Below, piece after piece: positions 21,323 through 29,128 of a DNA stretch of 64,000 nucleotides; position 1 is the first letter of the stretch; each line of letters starts with the position of its first letter. Location of the stretch: contig NZ_AP027141.1 in assembly GCF_027943945.1 (NCBI RefSeq), forward strand, positions 1,302,001 through 1,366,000, written 5' to 3'. The stretch is from Microbacterium terricola. GTDB lineage: Bacteria > Actinomycetota > Actinomycetes > Actinomycetales > Microbacteriaceae. The translations under genes and the position numbers were made by a program. The notes under the pieces are model-generated. The model was not told where the DNA came from. It did no database searches and saw nothing but the letters and a program-made list of their open reading frames with translations.

Positions 21323-21661
21323 ATGAACGCGGAATCGCTCAAGGGCCATCTGGATCTGCTCGTGCTCGCCGTCGTGTCGGCCGGCCCGATCCACGGATAC
21401 GGGGTCATCGAGCGGCTGCGCGATCGGAGCGAGGGCTCGTTCGATCTCGCCGAGGGCACGGTCTACCCCGTGCTCCACCGGCTGGAGCGGGCGGGCCTGC
21501 TCGAGCACGAGTGGTCCGAGGCTTCCGGCCGGCGCCGGAAGCTCTACCGGCTCACCGCGACAGGCGCCGCTCGGCTCGTCGAGCAGCGCGAGGGATGGCG
21601 CGAGTTCGTCGACGCCGTCGAATCCGTCCTCAGGAGGAACCCATGGCCGCAGACGGCCTGA
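21323..21661 (+). CDS. PadR family transcriptional regulator
   Basis: 112 residues, the short PadR subfamily with little beyond the winged helix. The helix-turn-helix region spans [20 protein letters not shown] and the recognition helix [20 protein letters not shown] (about 40-59). A short C-terminal helix for dimerisation follows. Such regulators commonly sit directly before HAAS-domain membrane proteins, as here, and repress their own operon. The ligand is unknown. Transcription is predicted to be leaderless. Confidence 0.92.
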   Translation: MNAESLKGHLDLLVLAVVSAGPIHGYGVIERLRDRSEGSFDLAEGTVYPVLHRLERAGLLEHEWSEASGRRRKLYRLTATGAARLVEQREGWREFVDAVESVLRRNPWPQTA

Positions 21662-22464
21662 TCGACCGCTACCTCGACGCCTTCGGGCGTTCCGTCCGCT
21701 CGCGGCGGGATCGCGACGACCTCGTCGACGAGGTCGCCGACCATCTCCACTCCGCGGCCGAGCGACTCGAGTCGCTCGGTATCGACAGTGCGACCGCGCA
21801 GCGACGCGCGCTCGCACGCTTCGGGGAGCCGCGCCTTGTGGCCTCCCTCATCACCGCAGTCCCATCGAAAGGAAACTTCATGCCCCTGTTCTTCTCGCGC
21901 CACCTCGGCGCCGTCGCCGCGGTGGCCGGCGTGCTCTGGATCGCGGCGGCCGTCGCCGCCTTCTTCGGGATGACCGAAGGCCTCGGCGGCTGGACCCAGG
22001 AGCGGTATCTCGTCTCGTCGGTCGTGATCGCCCTGGCCGTTCTGGCCACGGTCGCGGCGCTGATCGGCGTGAACCTGCGTGCCACCGGCCAGTTCGACGG
22101 ATCGACCGTCGCGATCGCGTCCATCGGCGCCGCCGCGGTCGTGGCCTCGCTGGTGCTCTCCTGGGTCGTCGCGATCTGGATCCCGCTGCTGGCGGTGGCG
22201 GTCACCTGGACGATGGTCCGCGCCTGGCGGACGCACGCGGGCTCGCGCGCCTTCGCGCTCGTGCTCATCGTGACGATGCCGGTCTTCGCCGTCCTCGCGG
22301 TGCTCTCGAACCTCGTGGAGGGCTTCCTCGAGGCGAGCACGGGCACCGACCTGCTCGGATGGGCGGTGTTCAGCGGCATGGCGCTGATCCTGGCGGCCGG
22401 ACTGGTCGACCTCGCCGTCCGTCTCGTGCGGCGCGTGGCGCACTCCCGCGCTGCGATCGCCTGA
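21643..22464 (+). CDS. HAAS-domain membrane protein, PadR partner
   Basis: 273 residues. Residues 1-65 (DRYLDAFGRSVRSRRDRDDLVDEVADHL, split by a short linker) look like the HAAS / permease-prefix signalling domain found next to PadR genes. The rest has about six transmembrane segments and no recognisable transport or enzyme motif. The ATG has a CAGGAGG site inside padR and overlaps padR by 19 bases, so the pair is made together. It is probably an envelope sensor or stress-response membrane protein; the substrate cannot be told from sequence. Confidence 0.8.
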   Translation: MAADGLIDRYLDAFGRSVRSRRDRDDLVDEVADHLHSAAERLESLGIDSATAQRRALARFGEPRLVASLITAVPSKGNFMPLFFSRHLGAVAAVAGVLWIAAAVAAFFGMTEGLGGWTQERYLVSSVVIALAVLATVAALIGVNLRATGQFDGSTVAIASIGAAAVVASLVLSWVVAIWIPLLAVAVTWTMVRAWRTHAGSRAFALVLIVTMPVFAVLAVLSNLVEGFLEASTGTDLLGWAVFSGMALILAAGLVDLAVRLVRRVAHSRAAIA

Positions 22465-22499
22465 CCCACCGCATCCGACCAGGAGACGTATGACCTGAA

Positions 22500-22558
22500 A
22501 AACCGCTTTCGGGCTGAGACACCACGCGACGCGCGATGTCTCAGCCCAAAAGTGGTTT
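22500..22558. repeat. 22-bp-arm inverted repeat between convergent genes
   Basis: Left arm 22500-22521 and right arm 22537-22558 are complementary except at two positions; the central GGGCTGAGACA / TGTCTCAGCCC is perfect. The loop is 15 bases. On the minus strand the hairpin is followed by a run of five T, so it can act as an intrinsic terminator for the genes at 22574-24560. Its length and near-perfect arms also fit a dispersed palindromic repeat or miniature element. Confidence 0.75.
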
Positions 22559-22573
22559 CTCGCGGGTGGAGGG

Positions 22574-22981
22574 TCAGGATGAGGGGCGCGCGGGTGCGAG
22601 CAGCCGCCGGACGCCGAGCCTGGCCAGCATGAGGGTGACGATGAGCAGGGTGACGGCGAAGAAGCCGCCGAGGCTCACAGCATCCCCGAAGACGAGATCC
22701 TCGAGCCACAGGACCAGCAGCTTGCTGCCGGGCAGGATCAGCACGAGCATCACGATCGACACCGCCCTGCGGAGCCCCGTCGCGGCGGTGCGGATGCGGG
22801 CGAGCACCCGCGTCTTGACCGCCAGCACCACCTCGAGCACGAGCTTGAGGAGCACCGCGGTGAGCAGCGACAGGGTGAAGGTCTCGGTGATGATGCCGGG
22901 GACGTACTCGACGGCGAGGTTCAGGACGACGACGTAGACGAACACGTCCACGACGTGCAGCGGGTCGAGGCGTCGTCGCAT
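22574..22981 (-). CDS. small four-helix membrane protein, PsiE-like
   Basis: 135 residues with four predicted transmembrane segments (about 10-28, 36-55, 75-97 and 104-124) and a basic N-terminus (MRRRLDPLHVVDVFV). Size and topology resemble the phosphate-starvation-inducible PsiE family, but this is a weak assignment from pattern alone. It lies 16 bases after the metallo-beta-lactamase/Rieske gene on the same strand and probably shares its transcript. The start is the only ATG that avoids the upstream gene; no clear Shine-Dalgarno is present. Confidence 0.65.
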   Translation of the reverse strand: MRRRLDPLHVVDVFVYVVVLNLAVEYVPGIITETFTLSLLTAVLLKLVLEVVLAVKTRVLARIRTAATGLRRAVSIVMLVLILPGSKLLVLWLEDLVFGDAVSLGGFFAVTLLIVTLMLARLGVRRLLAPARPSS

Positions 22982-22997
22982 CGGCGGGCCGCGCCGC

Positions 22998-24560
22998 TCA
23001 GGCCGCGGCGGTGTCCGCGTCCTCCTCGACCCGGCCCGCCCTGATCGGGTGACCCTGGCTGGTGAGGCACTTCCCTGTCGCGAGGTCCCACTTCCAGTCA
23101 TGCAGCGAGCAGGTGAGGACGCCGTCCTCGATCTTCCCCGTCTTCGTGAGGTCGGCCCGAAGGTGCGGGCACCGGCGCTGGACCACCCAGTCGCCGAGCT
23201 GGGCGTCCTCGGTCTGATCGGTCTGCTCCGCGTACCAGTTCTCGACGTACTCGATGCGGTCGCGCGAGAGGCACTTGAGGAAGGTGGTGAGGAACTCGTT
23301 GAACTTGCCGCTGCGCCCCACCTGGAACTGCATCGACAGGAAGATCGAGTTCGACCAGTCGATCTCGTGGTCGCGGATGTTGGTCGAGACCAGATCGGCG
23401 GGGATCGTGTACCAGTAGATGCACTCCTCCCCCGCGTACTCGCGCACCTTCGCCTTCGGGAAGTCCACGACCATGTCGAGCTCGCCGATGCGGAACCGCA
23501 CCATGCCGCCCACGCCGTTGCGGATCGTGCGGGCGCGGCGCAGCAGGGGCTCCCACCACTCCTTGATCGCGGCGAGCATCTCCACCGGCGGCAGCACCGG
23601 CGCGCGCGACGCCTCCTCGGCGCGGATCTCGTCCTGGCGCGAGTCGCGCTGCTCCGCGAGATACGACCACTTGTCGTCGAAGATCCGATCGATCTCGGCC
23701 TGCGTGTAGAGCGTCTGCGTCACCGTGAGCTCGCCGTGGTTCAGCTCGACGACCGTGCCGGGCAGGAACTCGTAGCCCTTCTGCTCAGGACGCAGCTGCT
23801 TCATGTGTGCCAGGAACTCGCGCTGGTCGGTGAAGATCGCGTCGCCGTCCTGCCCTTGGCCGTTGTAGCGGAACAGCTCCTCGCGCAGGAACATCGGCGG
23901 GCCGGCCATGGGGAACACGTGCTCGGCGTCCACCTTGTCGATGTAGTACATCGCGCGCTTGTTCTGCGCGTCGCGCTTGAGCTTGGCGAAGTTCTGCTTG
24001 GCGTCCTGCGGCAGGTCGTAGACCATGGGCCACCAGATCGCCCCGGACACCTGGGTGAAGTACGCCTCCGGCTTGGCGAACGACAGCAGCTTCTCGAGGT
24101 CGAGGGGGTGCGAGTCGTTCTGGTTCAGGATGCTGGCGGTGCCGTCGTCGACGCTGAGCGACGAGTCGCCGATCGGCCCGTCGCTGGGCGCGCGCAGCGG
24201 CGTCACCATCACCTTCAGCGCGCCGAACTCCAGCGGAACGCCCGCCTGCGTGTGCACGATGTTCTCGTAGCCGAGGCTGCGCAGGTCGGTCTCGAGCTCG
24301 TCGGTCGGGTACTCCGGCAGGAGCACCGTGATGTCCTTCGGCACATGCCGGTGCATCAGGGCGGGGTCGAAGTGGTCGCGGTGGCGGTGTGAGATGTAGA
24401 GGAAGTCCGCCTTGCCGAACCGCTCCCAGTCGAGGCCGCGGTTGTCGGGGAAGGGGAACCACGATCCGAAGAACGTCGGGCCGATGACGGGGTCGCAGAG
24501 GATGCTGCCGCCCGCCGTCTCGATGAACATCCCGGCGTGGCCGAGGCCCGTTATCCGCAT
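22998..24560 (-). CDS. metallo-beta-lactamase fold / Rieske [2Fe-2S] fusion protein
   Basis: 520 residues. The N-terminal part is an UlaG-like metallo-beta-lactamase fold with the metal motif H58-R-H60-R-D62-H63. The C-terminus carries a Rieske centre: Cys464-Pro-His466, 17 residues, Cys484-Ser-Leu-His487. The middle (about 250-430) is unassigned. The same two domains occur, in the reverse order, in CMP-N-acetylneuraminate hydroxylase, so an oxygenase-type reaction on a sugar or nucleotide-like substrate is possible but unproven. No signal peptide is present, so it is cytoplasmic. The ATG has GGGAGG 6 bases upstream. No ferredoxin or reductase gene is adjacent. Confidence 0.85.
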   Translation of the reverse strand: MRITGLGHAGMFIETAGGSILCDPVIGPTFFGSWFPFPDNRGLDWERFGKADFLYISHRHRDHFDPALMHRHVPKDITVLLPEYPTDELETDLRSLGYENIVHTQAGVPLEFGALKVMVTPLRAPSDGPIGDSSLSVDDGTASILNQNDSHPLDLEKLLSFAKPEAYFTQVSGAIWWPMVYDLPQDAKQNFAKLKRDAQNKRAMYYIDKVDAEHVFPMAGPPMFLREELFRYNGQGQDGDAIFTDQREFLAHMKQLRPEQKGYEFLPGTVVELNHGELTVTQTLYTQAEIDRIFDDKWSYLAEQRDSRQDEIRAEEASRAPVLPPVEMLAAIKEWWEPLLRRARTIRNGVGGMVRFRIGELDMVVDFPKAKVREYAGEECIYWYTIPADLVSTNIRDHEIDWSNSIFLSMQFQVGRSGKFNEFLTTFLKCLSRDRIEYVENWYAEQTDQTEDAQLGDWVVQRRCPHLRADLTKTGKIEDGVLTCSLHDWKWDLATGKCLTSQGHPIRAGRVEEDADTAAA

Positions 24561-24590
24561 GAAAACCTCCCGTGTAGAGCGGAGACGAGT

Positions 24591-27584
24591 CTACGCGAGC
24601 GGTGCTCCGGAGCCCGTGGGACGGGCCGGGGAAATCGGCTTCGGAGGCCGGTCCGCGTGGTCGAAGAGACCACGGATGTCGTCGGCGGTGAGAGCCTGCG
24701 AGAACAGCGCGTCGTCGTCCATCACGGCGCGGAAGAGGCGGGCCTTGCGCTGCTGCAGCGCCATCACCTTCTCCTCGATCGTGCCGGCCGCGATGAGCCG
24801 GTAGACGTTCACCGGCCGCGTCTGGCCGATCCGGTGCGTGCGGTCGACGGCCTGGGCTTCAGCGGCGGGGTTCCACCACGGGTCGAGGAGGAACACGTAG
24901 TCGGCCTCGGTGAGGGTCAGCCCGAAGCCGCCGGCCTTCAGGCTGATGAGGAAGACGGGATCGTCGCCGGTGCGGAAGCCCTCGATGATCCTGGCGCGGT
25001 TCCGGGTGGAGCCGTCCAGGGAGGTGTAGCGGATGCCGCGCGCGTCCAGTGCCTGGGCGACGAGCGCGAGGTAGGAGGTGAACTGGCTGAACACGAGGGT
25101 GCGATGGCCCTCTGCCACGATCTCGTCGAGCTGTTCCAGGAGCGCGTCGAGCTTGCTCGAGCGCACCGACCCGTCGTCCGCGTCCACGAGCGATGGCGCG
25201 AGCGCCAGCATCCGCAGGAGGGTGAGCGAGCGGAAGACGATGAACCGGTTGCGGTCGAGATCGTCGAGCAGGCCCAGGATCTTCCTGCGCTCGCGCTGCA
25301 GCACCGTGTCGTACACCGCCCGGTGCGCGGCGTTCAGCTCGATGTGCAGCTCCTGCTCCTGACGCGGCGGGAGGTCGGTGGCGACGAGGTCCTTCGTCCG
25401 GCGCAGGAGGAACGGACGGATGCGGTGGCGCAGGCGCTCGAGCCGGCGCGCGCGATACGGGCCGCCCTCGGCGTTCTCCGGCACCTTGCCTCGCTCGATC
25501 GGCTTGATGTACTCCTCGCGGAAGCGCCGGGCGGAGGGGAACAGCCCGGGCGACGTGAGCGAGAGGATCGTCCACAGCTCGCCGAGTGTGTTCTCCAGCG
25601 GCGTGCCGGTGACGGCGAAGGCGACGGGGGTCCGCAGCGCGTGGGCGGCACGGTAGAGGCGGGTCTGCGGGTTCTTCACGAACTGCGCCTCGTCGAGGAC
25701 CACGATCCCCCACTCGAGAGCCGTGAACGCGGGCTCGTCCAGGCGCAGCAGCGTGTACGAGGTGACGACGACGTCGGCGTCCGCGGCGGCGGCGGACACC
25801 GGCATCCCGCTCTTCGCCTCGGTGCTCTGGATGAGCCGCACGGCGAGGTCCGGCGCGAACCGCGCTGCCTCATCCCGCCAGGTCGAGAGCACCGAGGTGG
25901 GGGCGACGACGAGGAACGGGCGGCGCTCGCCGCGCTCCCTGGCGTGCGCGAGGAGGGCGAGCACCTGCAGGGTCTTCCCGAGCCCCATGTCGTCGGCGAG
26001 GATGCCGCCGAGCCGGTGCTGCCAGAGGAACGCCAGCCAGTCGAGCCCCGCCTGCTGGTACGGGCGCAGCTCCGCGGTGAGGCCCGCCGGCGGAGGGGTC
26101 GACTCGACCCGCTCGACGTCGCGCAGCGCGCTCGCCGTCTCGCGCCACGAGACCGCGGGCTCCGAGACGTCGGCGAGATCCTCGAAATCCGACCAGAGCG
26201 GCAGCTGATAGCGGCTGATCCGCGGCCCGGTCTCCCATTCGTCGAGGTCGGCGGCCTCGTCGATGAGGTCGCGGAGCCGGTGCAGCGCGGGGTGCGCGAG
26301 GGAGAAGTACCGGCCATCGCTCAGCAGCAGCTTCTTGCGTCCGAGGGCGAGCGCGGTGAACAGGGGCCGGAAGGGGATGCGGCGGCCGTCGATGGTGACG
26401 AGCACGCCGAGATCGAACCAGTCCACGTCGGTGGTCTCCAGCGTCGACACGGTGATCCGCGGATCGCCGGTCAGCTCGTGGTACGCGCGCGGTGCGCCGC
26501 TCACCTCCACCCGGACGCCGTCCAGGGCTTCGAGGGCCGGGAGCACATGCGCGCCGAACTCCGCCGCGTCGATGCCGCGCAGCATCCCCTCCGCGGCGAA
26601 GGCGAGCGGGCCCGCCTGCGTCCACGCGTGCTCGACGACGGTGCGCAGATGCGCTTCGCCGTCGCTGTCGCGCTCGGGGCCGCCGCCCGGCGGGTAGGGA
26701 TGGCGCCGGCCATCCGGGTACTCCCACTCGAGCGTGTGCGCGATCTCGTCGCCCGGGTGGAACCGCACGCGCGCCACGAGGACCGGCGGTGCGATCGGCG
26801 GGGGCTCGAAGCCGCGTGCGGCCGAGACGTCGCCCTGGCGGCTGAGGCGCGGGTACGCGTCGCGCAGGAACTCCGCGCGGTCGGCCGCGGGGACGGTGAG
26901 CGGCGCTCCGCTGGCGAGCACGGCGTGCACGGCGTCGCCGAGTGGCGCGGGTGCGAGGGTGAGCGCCACGGCGGGGCCCTCGATCGCGAAGGCGTACACG
27001 CCGGTGCGGCCGACCGGACGCACGGTCGCGCCGTCCACCGGCGCGCCGTCGATGCGGACGTGCGCGGACAGGCGGAGCCCCGCCCCGTCGGGGGCGATCT
27101 CGAGAGTCGCCTCGGCCGCTTCGGCGAGCCGCACGCTGAGCCCCGGTCTGGTCGGCACGAACGGGATGCCCAGATCGGTCGCGCGGGCGAGATGGGCCCA
27201 CAGCAGCGCCGACTCGACCGCGTCGAGCGTGACCCACTCCGAGACGTCGCTGAACGCGCCGAGCACGCGCAGATCTCGCGCCAGCGTGTACAGCTCGGCG
27301 AACCACCTGGCCTGAGCCGGATCGTGGGCGCCGCCGGGGCGCCGCACGGAATCCCACGAGACCGTGCCCTTGATCCACTGTCCGCGGGTGCCGCGCACGA
27401 GCGGCCGGAGCCCCACGAGCAGGTCGCTCTGACGGTGCGCGAGGTCGCGCGCCGTCACGGCCTCGACTCGCCGCGGCCCCCAGTGGGCCGCGCGCGCGGT
27501 CTCGCGCTGGCGCAGCTCGACGCCGAGCGCGAGCGGCGTGTGCCGCTCGGGGGCGTCAGGCGGCAGCAGCGCGCGCCAGGACAT
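24591..27584 (-). CDS. SNF2/Swi2-family DNA-dependent ATPase
   Basis: 997 residues. The C-terminal half is a complete SNF2 motor: motif I DDMGLGKT (about 530), motif II DEAQ, VTGTPLEN, LLRRTKD, then the second RecA lobe with VFSQFTSY, LISLKAGGFGLTL and DRTHRIGQ (about 825-920). Such proteins translocate on duplex DNA and remodel DNA-protein complexes. The N-terminal half (about 1-500) has no match that I recognise; no SWIM zinc finger, frequent in bacterial relatives, is visible at the start. It begins four bases after nusB, with no obvious ribosome site, implying coupling. Confidence 0.9.
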   Translation of the reverse strand: MSWRALLPPDAPERHTPLALGVELRQRETARAAHWGPRRVEAVTARDLAHRQSDLLVGLRPLVRGTRGQWIKGTVSWDSVRRPGGAHDPAQARWFAELYTLARDLRVLGAFSDVSEWVTLDAVESALLWAHLARATDLGIPFVPTRPGLSVRLAEAAEATLEIAPDGAGLRLSAHVRIDGAPVDGATVRPVGRTGVYAFAIEGPAVALTLAPAPLGDAVHAVLASGAPLTVPAADRAEFLRDAYPRLSRQGDVSAARGFEPPPIAPPVLVARVRFHPGDEIAHTLEWEYPDGRRHPYPPGGGPERDSDGEAHLRTVVEHAWTQAGPLAFAAEGMLRGIDAAEFGAHVLPALEALDGVRVEVSGAPRAYHELTGDPRITVSTLETTDVDWFDLGVLVTIDGRRIPFRPLFTALALGRKKLLLSDGRYFSLAHPALHRLRDLIDEAADLDEWETGPRISRYQLPLWSDFEDLADVSEPAVSWRETASALRDVERVESTPPPAGLTAELRPYQQAGLDWLAFLWQHRLGGILADDMGLGKTLQVLALLAHARERGERRPFLVVAPTSVLSTWRDEAARFAPDLAVRLIQSTEAKSGMPVSAAAADADVVVTSYTLLRLDEPAFTALEWGIVVLDEAQFVKNPQTRLYRAAHALRTPVAFAVTGTPLENTLGELWTILSLTSPGLFPSARRFREEYIKPIERGKVPENAEGGPYRARRLERLRHRIRPFLLRRTKDLVATDLPPRQEQELHIELNAAHRAVYDTVLQRERRKILGLLDDLDRNRFIVFRSLTLLRMLALAPSLVDADDGSVRSSKLDALLEQLDEIVAEGHRTLVFSQFTSYLALVAQALDARGIRYTSLDGSTRNRARIIEGFRTGDDPVFLISLKAGGFGLTLTEADYVFLLDPWWNPAAEAQAVDRTHRIGQTRPVNVYRLIAAGTIEEKVMALQQRKARLFRAVMDDDALFSQALTADDIRGLFDHADRPPKPISPARPTGSGAPLA

Positions 27585-27588
27585 CAGG

Positions 27589-27999
27589 TCAGACGGTGCG
27601 GGCGATGCGGCCGAGCACGCCGTGCACGAACGATCCCGATTCGTCGGTGGAGTACTCCTTGGCGAGCTCCACGGCCTCGTCGATGGCCACGGCCGCGGGG
27701 ACCTCGTCGTTGAACAGGAGCTCCCACACGCCGATGCGCAGGACCGCGCGGTCGACGGCGGGCATCCGCGCGAGCGACCAGTCCTTCGCGAACGTGGTGA
27801 TCTGCTCGTCGATCTCGTCGCGGTTGTCGATCACGCCGTCGACGATCTCACGGGCGTACAGCCATGAGGCCTCTCGGGCGGGCTCGTTCGACGCGCGCTT
27901 CGCCTCCGCGGCCAGCGTCGCCGCGACCTCCTCGCCGCGGACGTCGGCTTGGAACAGGATGTCGAGGGCGCGCTTGCGCGCCTTGGTGCGGGCGCCCAC
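27589..27999 (-). CDS. nusB: transcription antitermination factor NusB
   Basis: 136 residues, all helical. NusB with S10 binds boxA RNA and promotes rRNA antitermination. The ARKRALDILFQADVRG start and the VDRAVLRIGVWELLF and AVAIDEAVELAKEYSTDESGSFVHGVLGRI segments are characteristic. The GTG start lies three bases after the efp stop, the efp-nusB order common to many bacteria. Confidence 0.96.
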   Translation of the reverse strand: MGARTKARKRALDILFQADVRGEEVAATLAAEAKRASNEPAREASWLYAREIVDGVIDNRDEIDEQITTFAKDWSLARMPAVDRAVLRIGVWELLFNDEVPAAVAIDEAVELAKEYSTDESGSFVHGVLGRIARTV

Positions 28000-28002
28000 G
28001 CG

Positions 28003-28563
28003 TCAGTTCACACGGCCGAGGTAGTCGCCCGTGCGGGTGTCGACCTTGACCTTCGTGCCCTGCTCGACGAACAGCGGGACCTGGATCTCGTAGCCGGTCT
28101 CCACCGTGGCGGCCTTCGTGCCGGCCGACGAGCGGTCGCCCTGCAGACCCGGCTCGGTGTAGGTGATCTCCAGCACGACCGACGCGGGCAGCTCGACGTA
28201 GAGCGGGTTGCCGTTGTTGAGCGCGATCTGCACCTGCTGGTTCTCGAGCAGGAAGTGCGCTGCGTCGCCGACGGTCGCCGCTGCCACGTTGAGCTGGTCG
28301 TAGTCGGCGACGTCCATGAAGACGAAGTTGTCGCCGTCGTTGTACAGGTACGTGAAGTCGCGGCGGTCGACGTTCTCGATGTCGATCTTCGCGCCCGCGT
28401 TGTAGGTGCGGTCGACGACCTTGCCCGACAGGACGTTCTTGAGCTTCGTGCGGACGAACGCGCCACCCTTGCCCGGCTTCACGTGCTGGAACTCGATGAC
28501 GTTCCAGAGCTGGCCGTCGATGCTGAGGACGACGCCGTTCTTGATGTCTGCGGTGGATGCCAT
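28003..28563 (-). CDS. efp: translation elongation factor P
   Basis: 186 residues. EF-P relieves ribosome stalling at polyproline stretches. Three beta-barrel domains are present, and Lys32 in the PGKGGAF loop is the tip residue that is modified in some bacteria. No modification genes are nearby, and actinobacterial EF-P is often unmodified. The start is fixed by family homology. It has no Shine-Dalgarno; instead the 20 bases before the ATG are pyrimidine-rich and contain ACCTCCTT, the sequence of the 16S rRNA tail. Confidence 0.96.
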   Translation of the reverse strand: MASTADIKNGVVLSIDGQLWNVIEFQHVKPGKGGAFVRTKLKNVLSGKVVDRTYNAGAKIDIENVDRRDFTYLYNDGDNFVFMDVADYDQLNVAAATVGDAAHFLLENQQVQIALNNGNPLYVELPASVVLEITYTEPGLQGDRSSAGTKAATVETGYEIQVPLFVEQGTKVKVDTRTGDYLGRVN

Positions 28564-28635
28564 GAGGGAAGGAGGTCCGTTCGTGTGGGGCGCTGCTCAC
28601 GCGGATTGCGGAGGCTGTCGAAGCGCCGACGTTCG

Positions 28636-28641
28636 ATTCTA
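28636..28641 (-). promoter_or_regulatory. candidate -10 box for efp-nusB-SNF2
   Basis: TAGAAT on the minus strand. Transcription would start near 28629 with a 65-base leader to efp. The -35 region (CTGCCC) is weak. Confidence 0.45.
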
Positions 28642-28669
28642 CGGGATGCTGCCGCGCAGGGCAGGATGC

Positions 28670-29128
28670 TCAGCCGTCGGCCTGGCCGGCGATCACGTCG
28701 ATGAGCAGGTCGACGGCCGTCCCGTACCCTGGCACGCCCTGCCCGATGACGTGCACGACGGCGACGTCGGCGACATAGGAGAAGTGGCGGAAGGACTCCC
28801 TCGCCATCACATCCGAGATGTGCACCTCAGCCACAGGGAGCGAGACGCCGGACAGGGCGTCGCGCAGCACGACGGAGGTGTGGGTGAGGCCGCCCGGATT
28901 GATCACGATGCCCGCGCAGTCGGTGCGGGCGTCGTGGATGGCGTCGAGCAGCACCCCTTCGTGGTTGCTCTGCACGGCGCGCACCTCGAAACCGTGGGTC
29001 GCGGCCCGCGCGGCGACGAGGGCTTCGACATCGGCGAGGGTGTCGCTGCCGTAGATCCCCGGCTCGCGCACGCCGAGCAGGTTGAGGTTCGGTCCGTTGA
29101 CGAGCAGCAGGCGGCGGGGGGCGGTCAC
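28670..29128 (-). CDS. aroQ: 3-dehydroquinate dehydratase, type II
   Basis: 152 residues, the small dodecameric type II enzyme. It interconverts 3-dehydroquinate and 3-dehydroshikimate. The active-site tyrosine is in EPGIYGSDTL (Tyr26), with NGPNLNLLG (13-19 region), INPGGLTHTS and EVHISDVMARESFR carrying the other catalytic residues. In M. tuberculosis aroQ (aroD) lies between efp and aroB and serves biosynthesis. Here the GTG overlaps the stop of the catabolic QuiC-type gene by four bases, so it should be co-transcribed with that gene, and it is the only dehydroquinase in the window. Confidence 0.95.
   Translation of the reverse strand: MTAPRRLLLVNGPNLNLLGVREPGIYGSDTLADVEALVAARAATHGFEVRAVQSNHEGVLLDAIHDARTDCAGIVINPGGLTHTSVVLRDALSGVSLPVAEVHISDVMARESFRHFSYVADVAVVHVIGQGVPGYGTAVDLLIDVIAGQADG

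Noticed and set aside
24537..27713. A 1058-codon plus-strand open frame
   Set aside because: Antisense shadow of the SNF2 gene with low-complexity composition.
28569..28600. A plus-strand gene starting after the perfect AAGGAGGT
   Set aside because: The frame that follows is antisense to aroQ and has no protein-like composition; the site is the complement of the efp leader.
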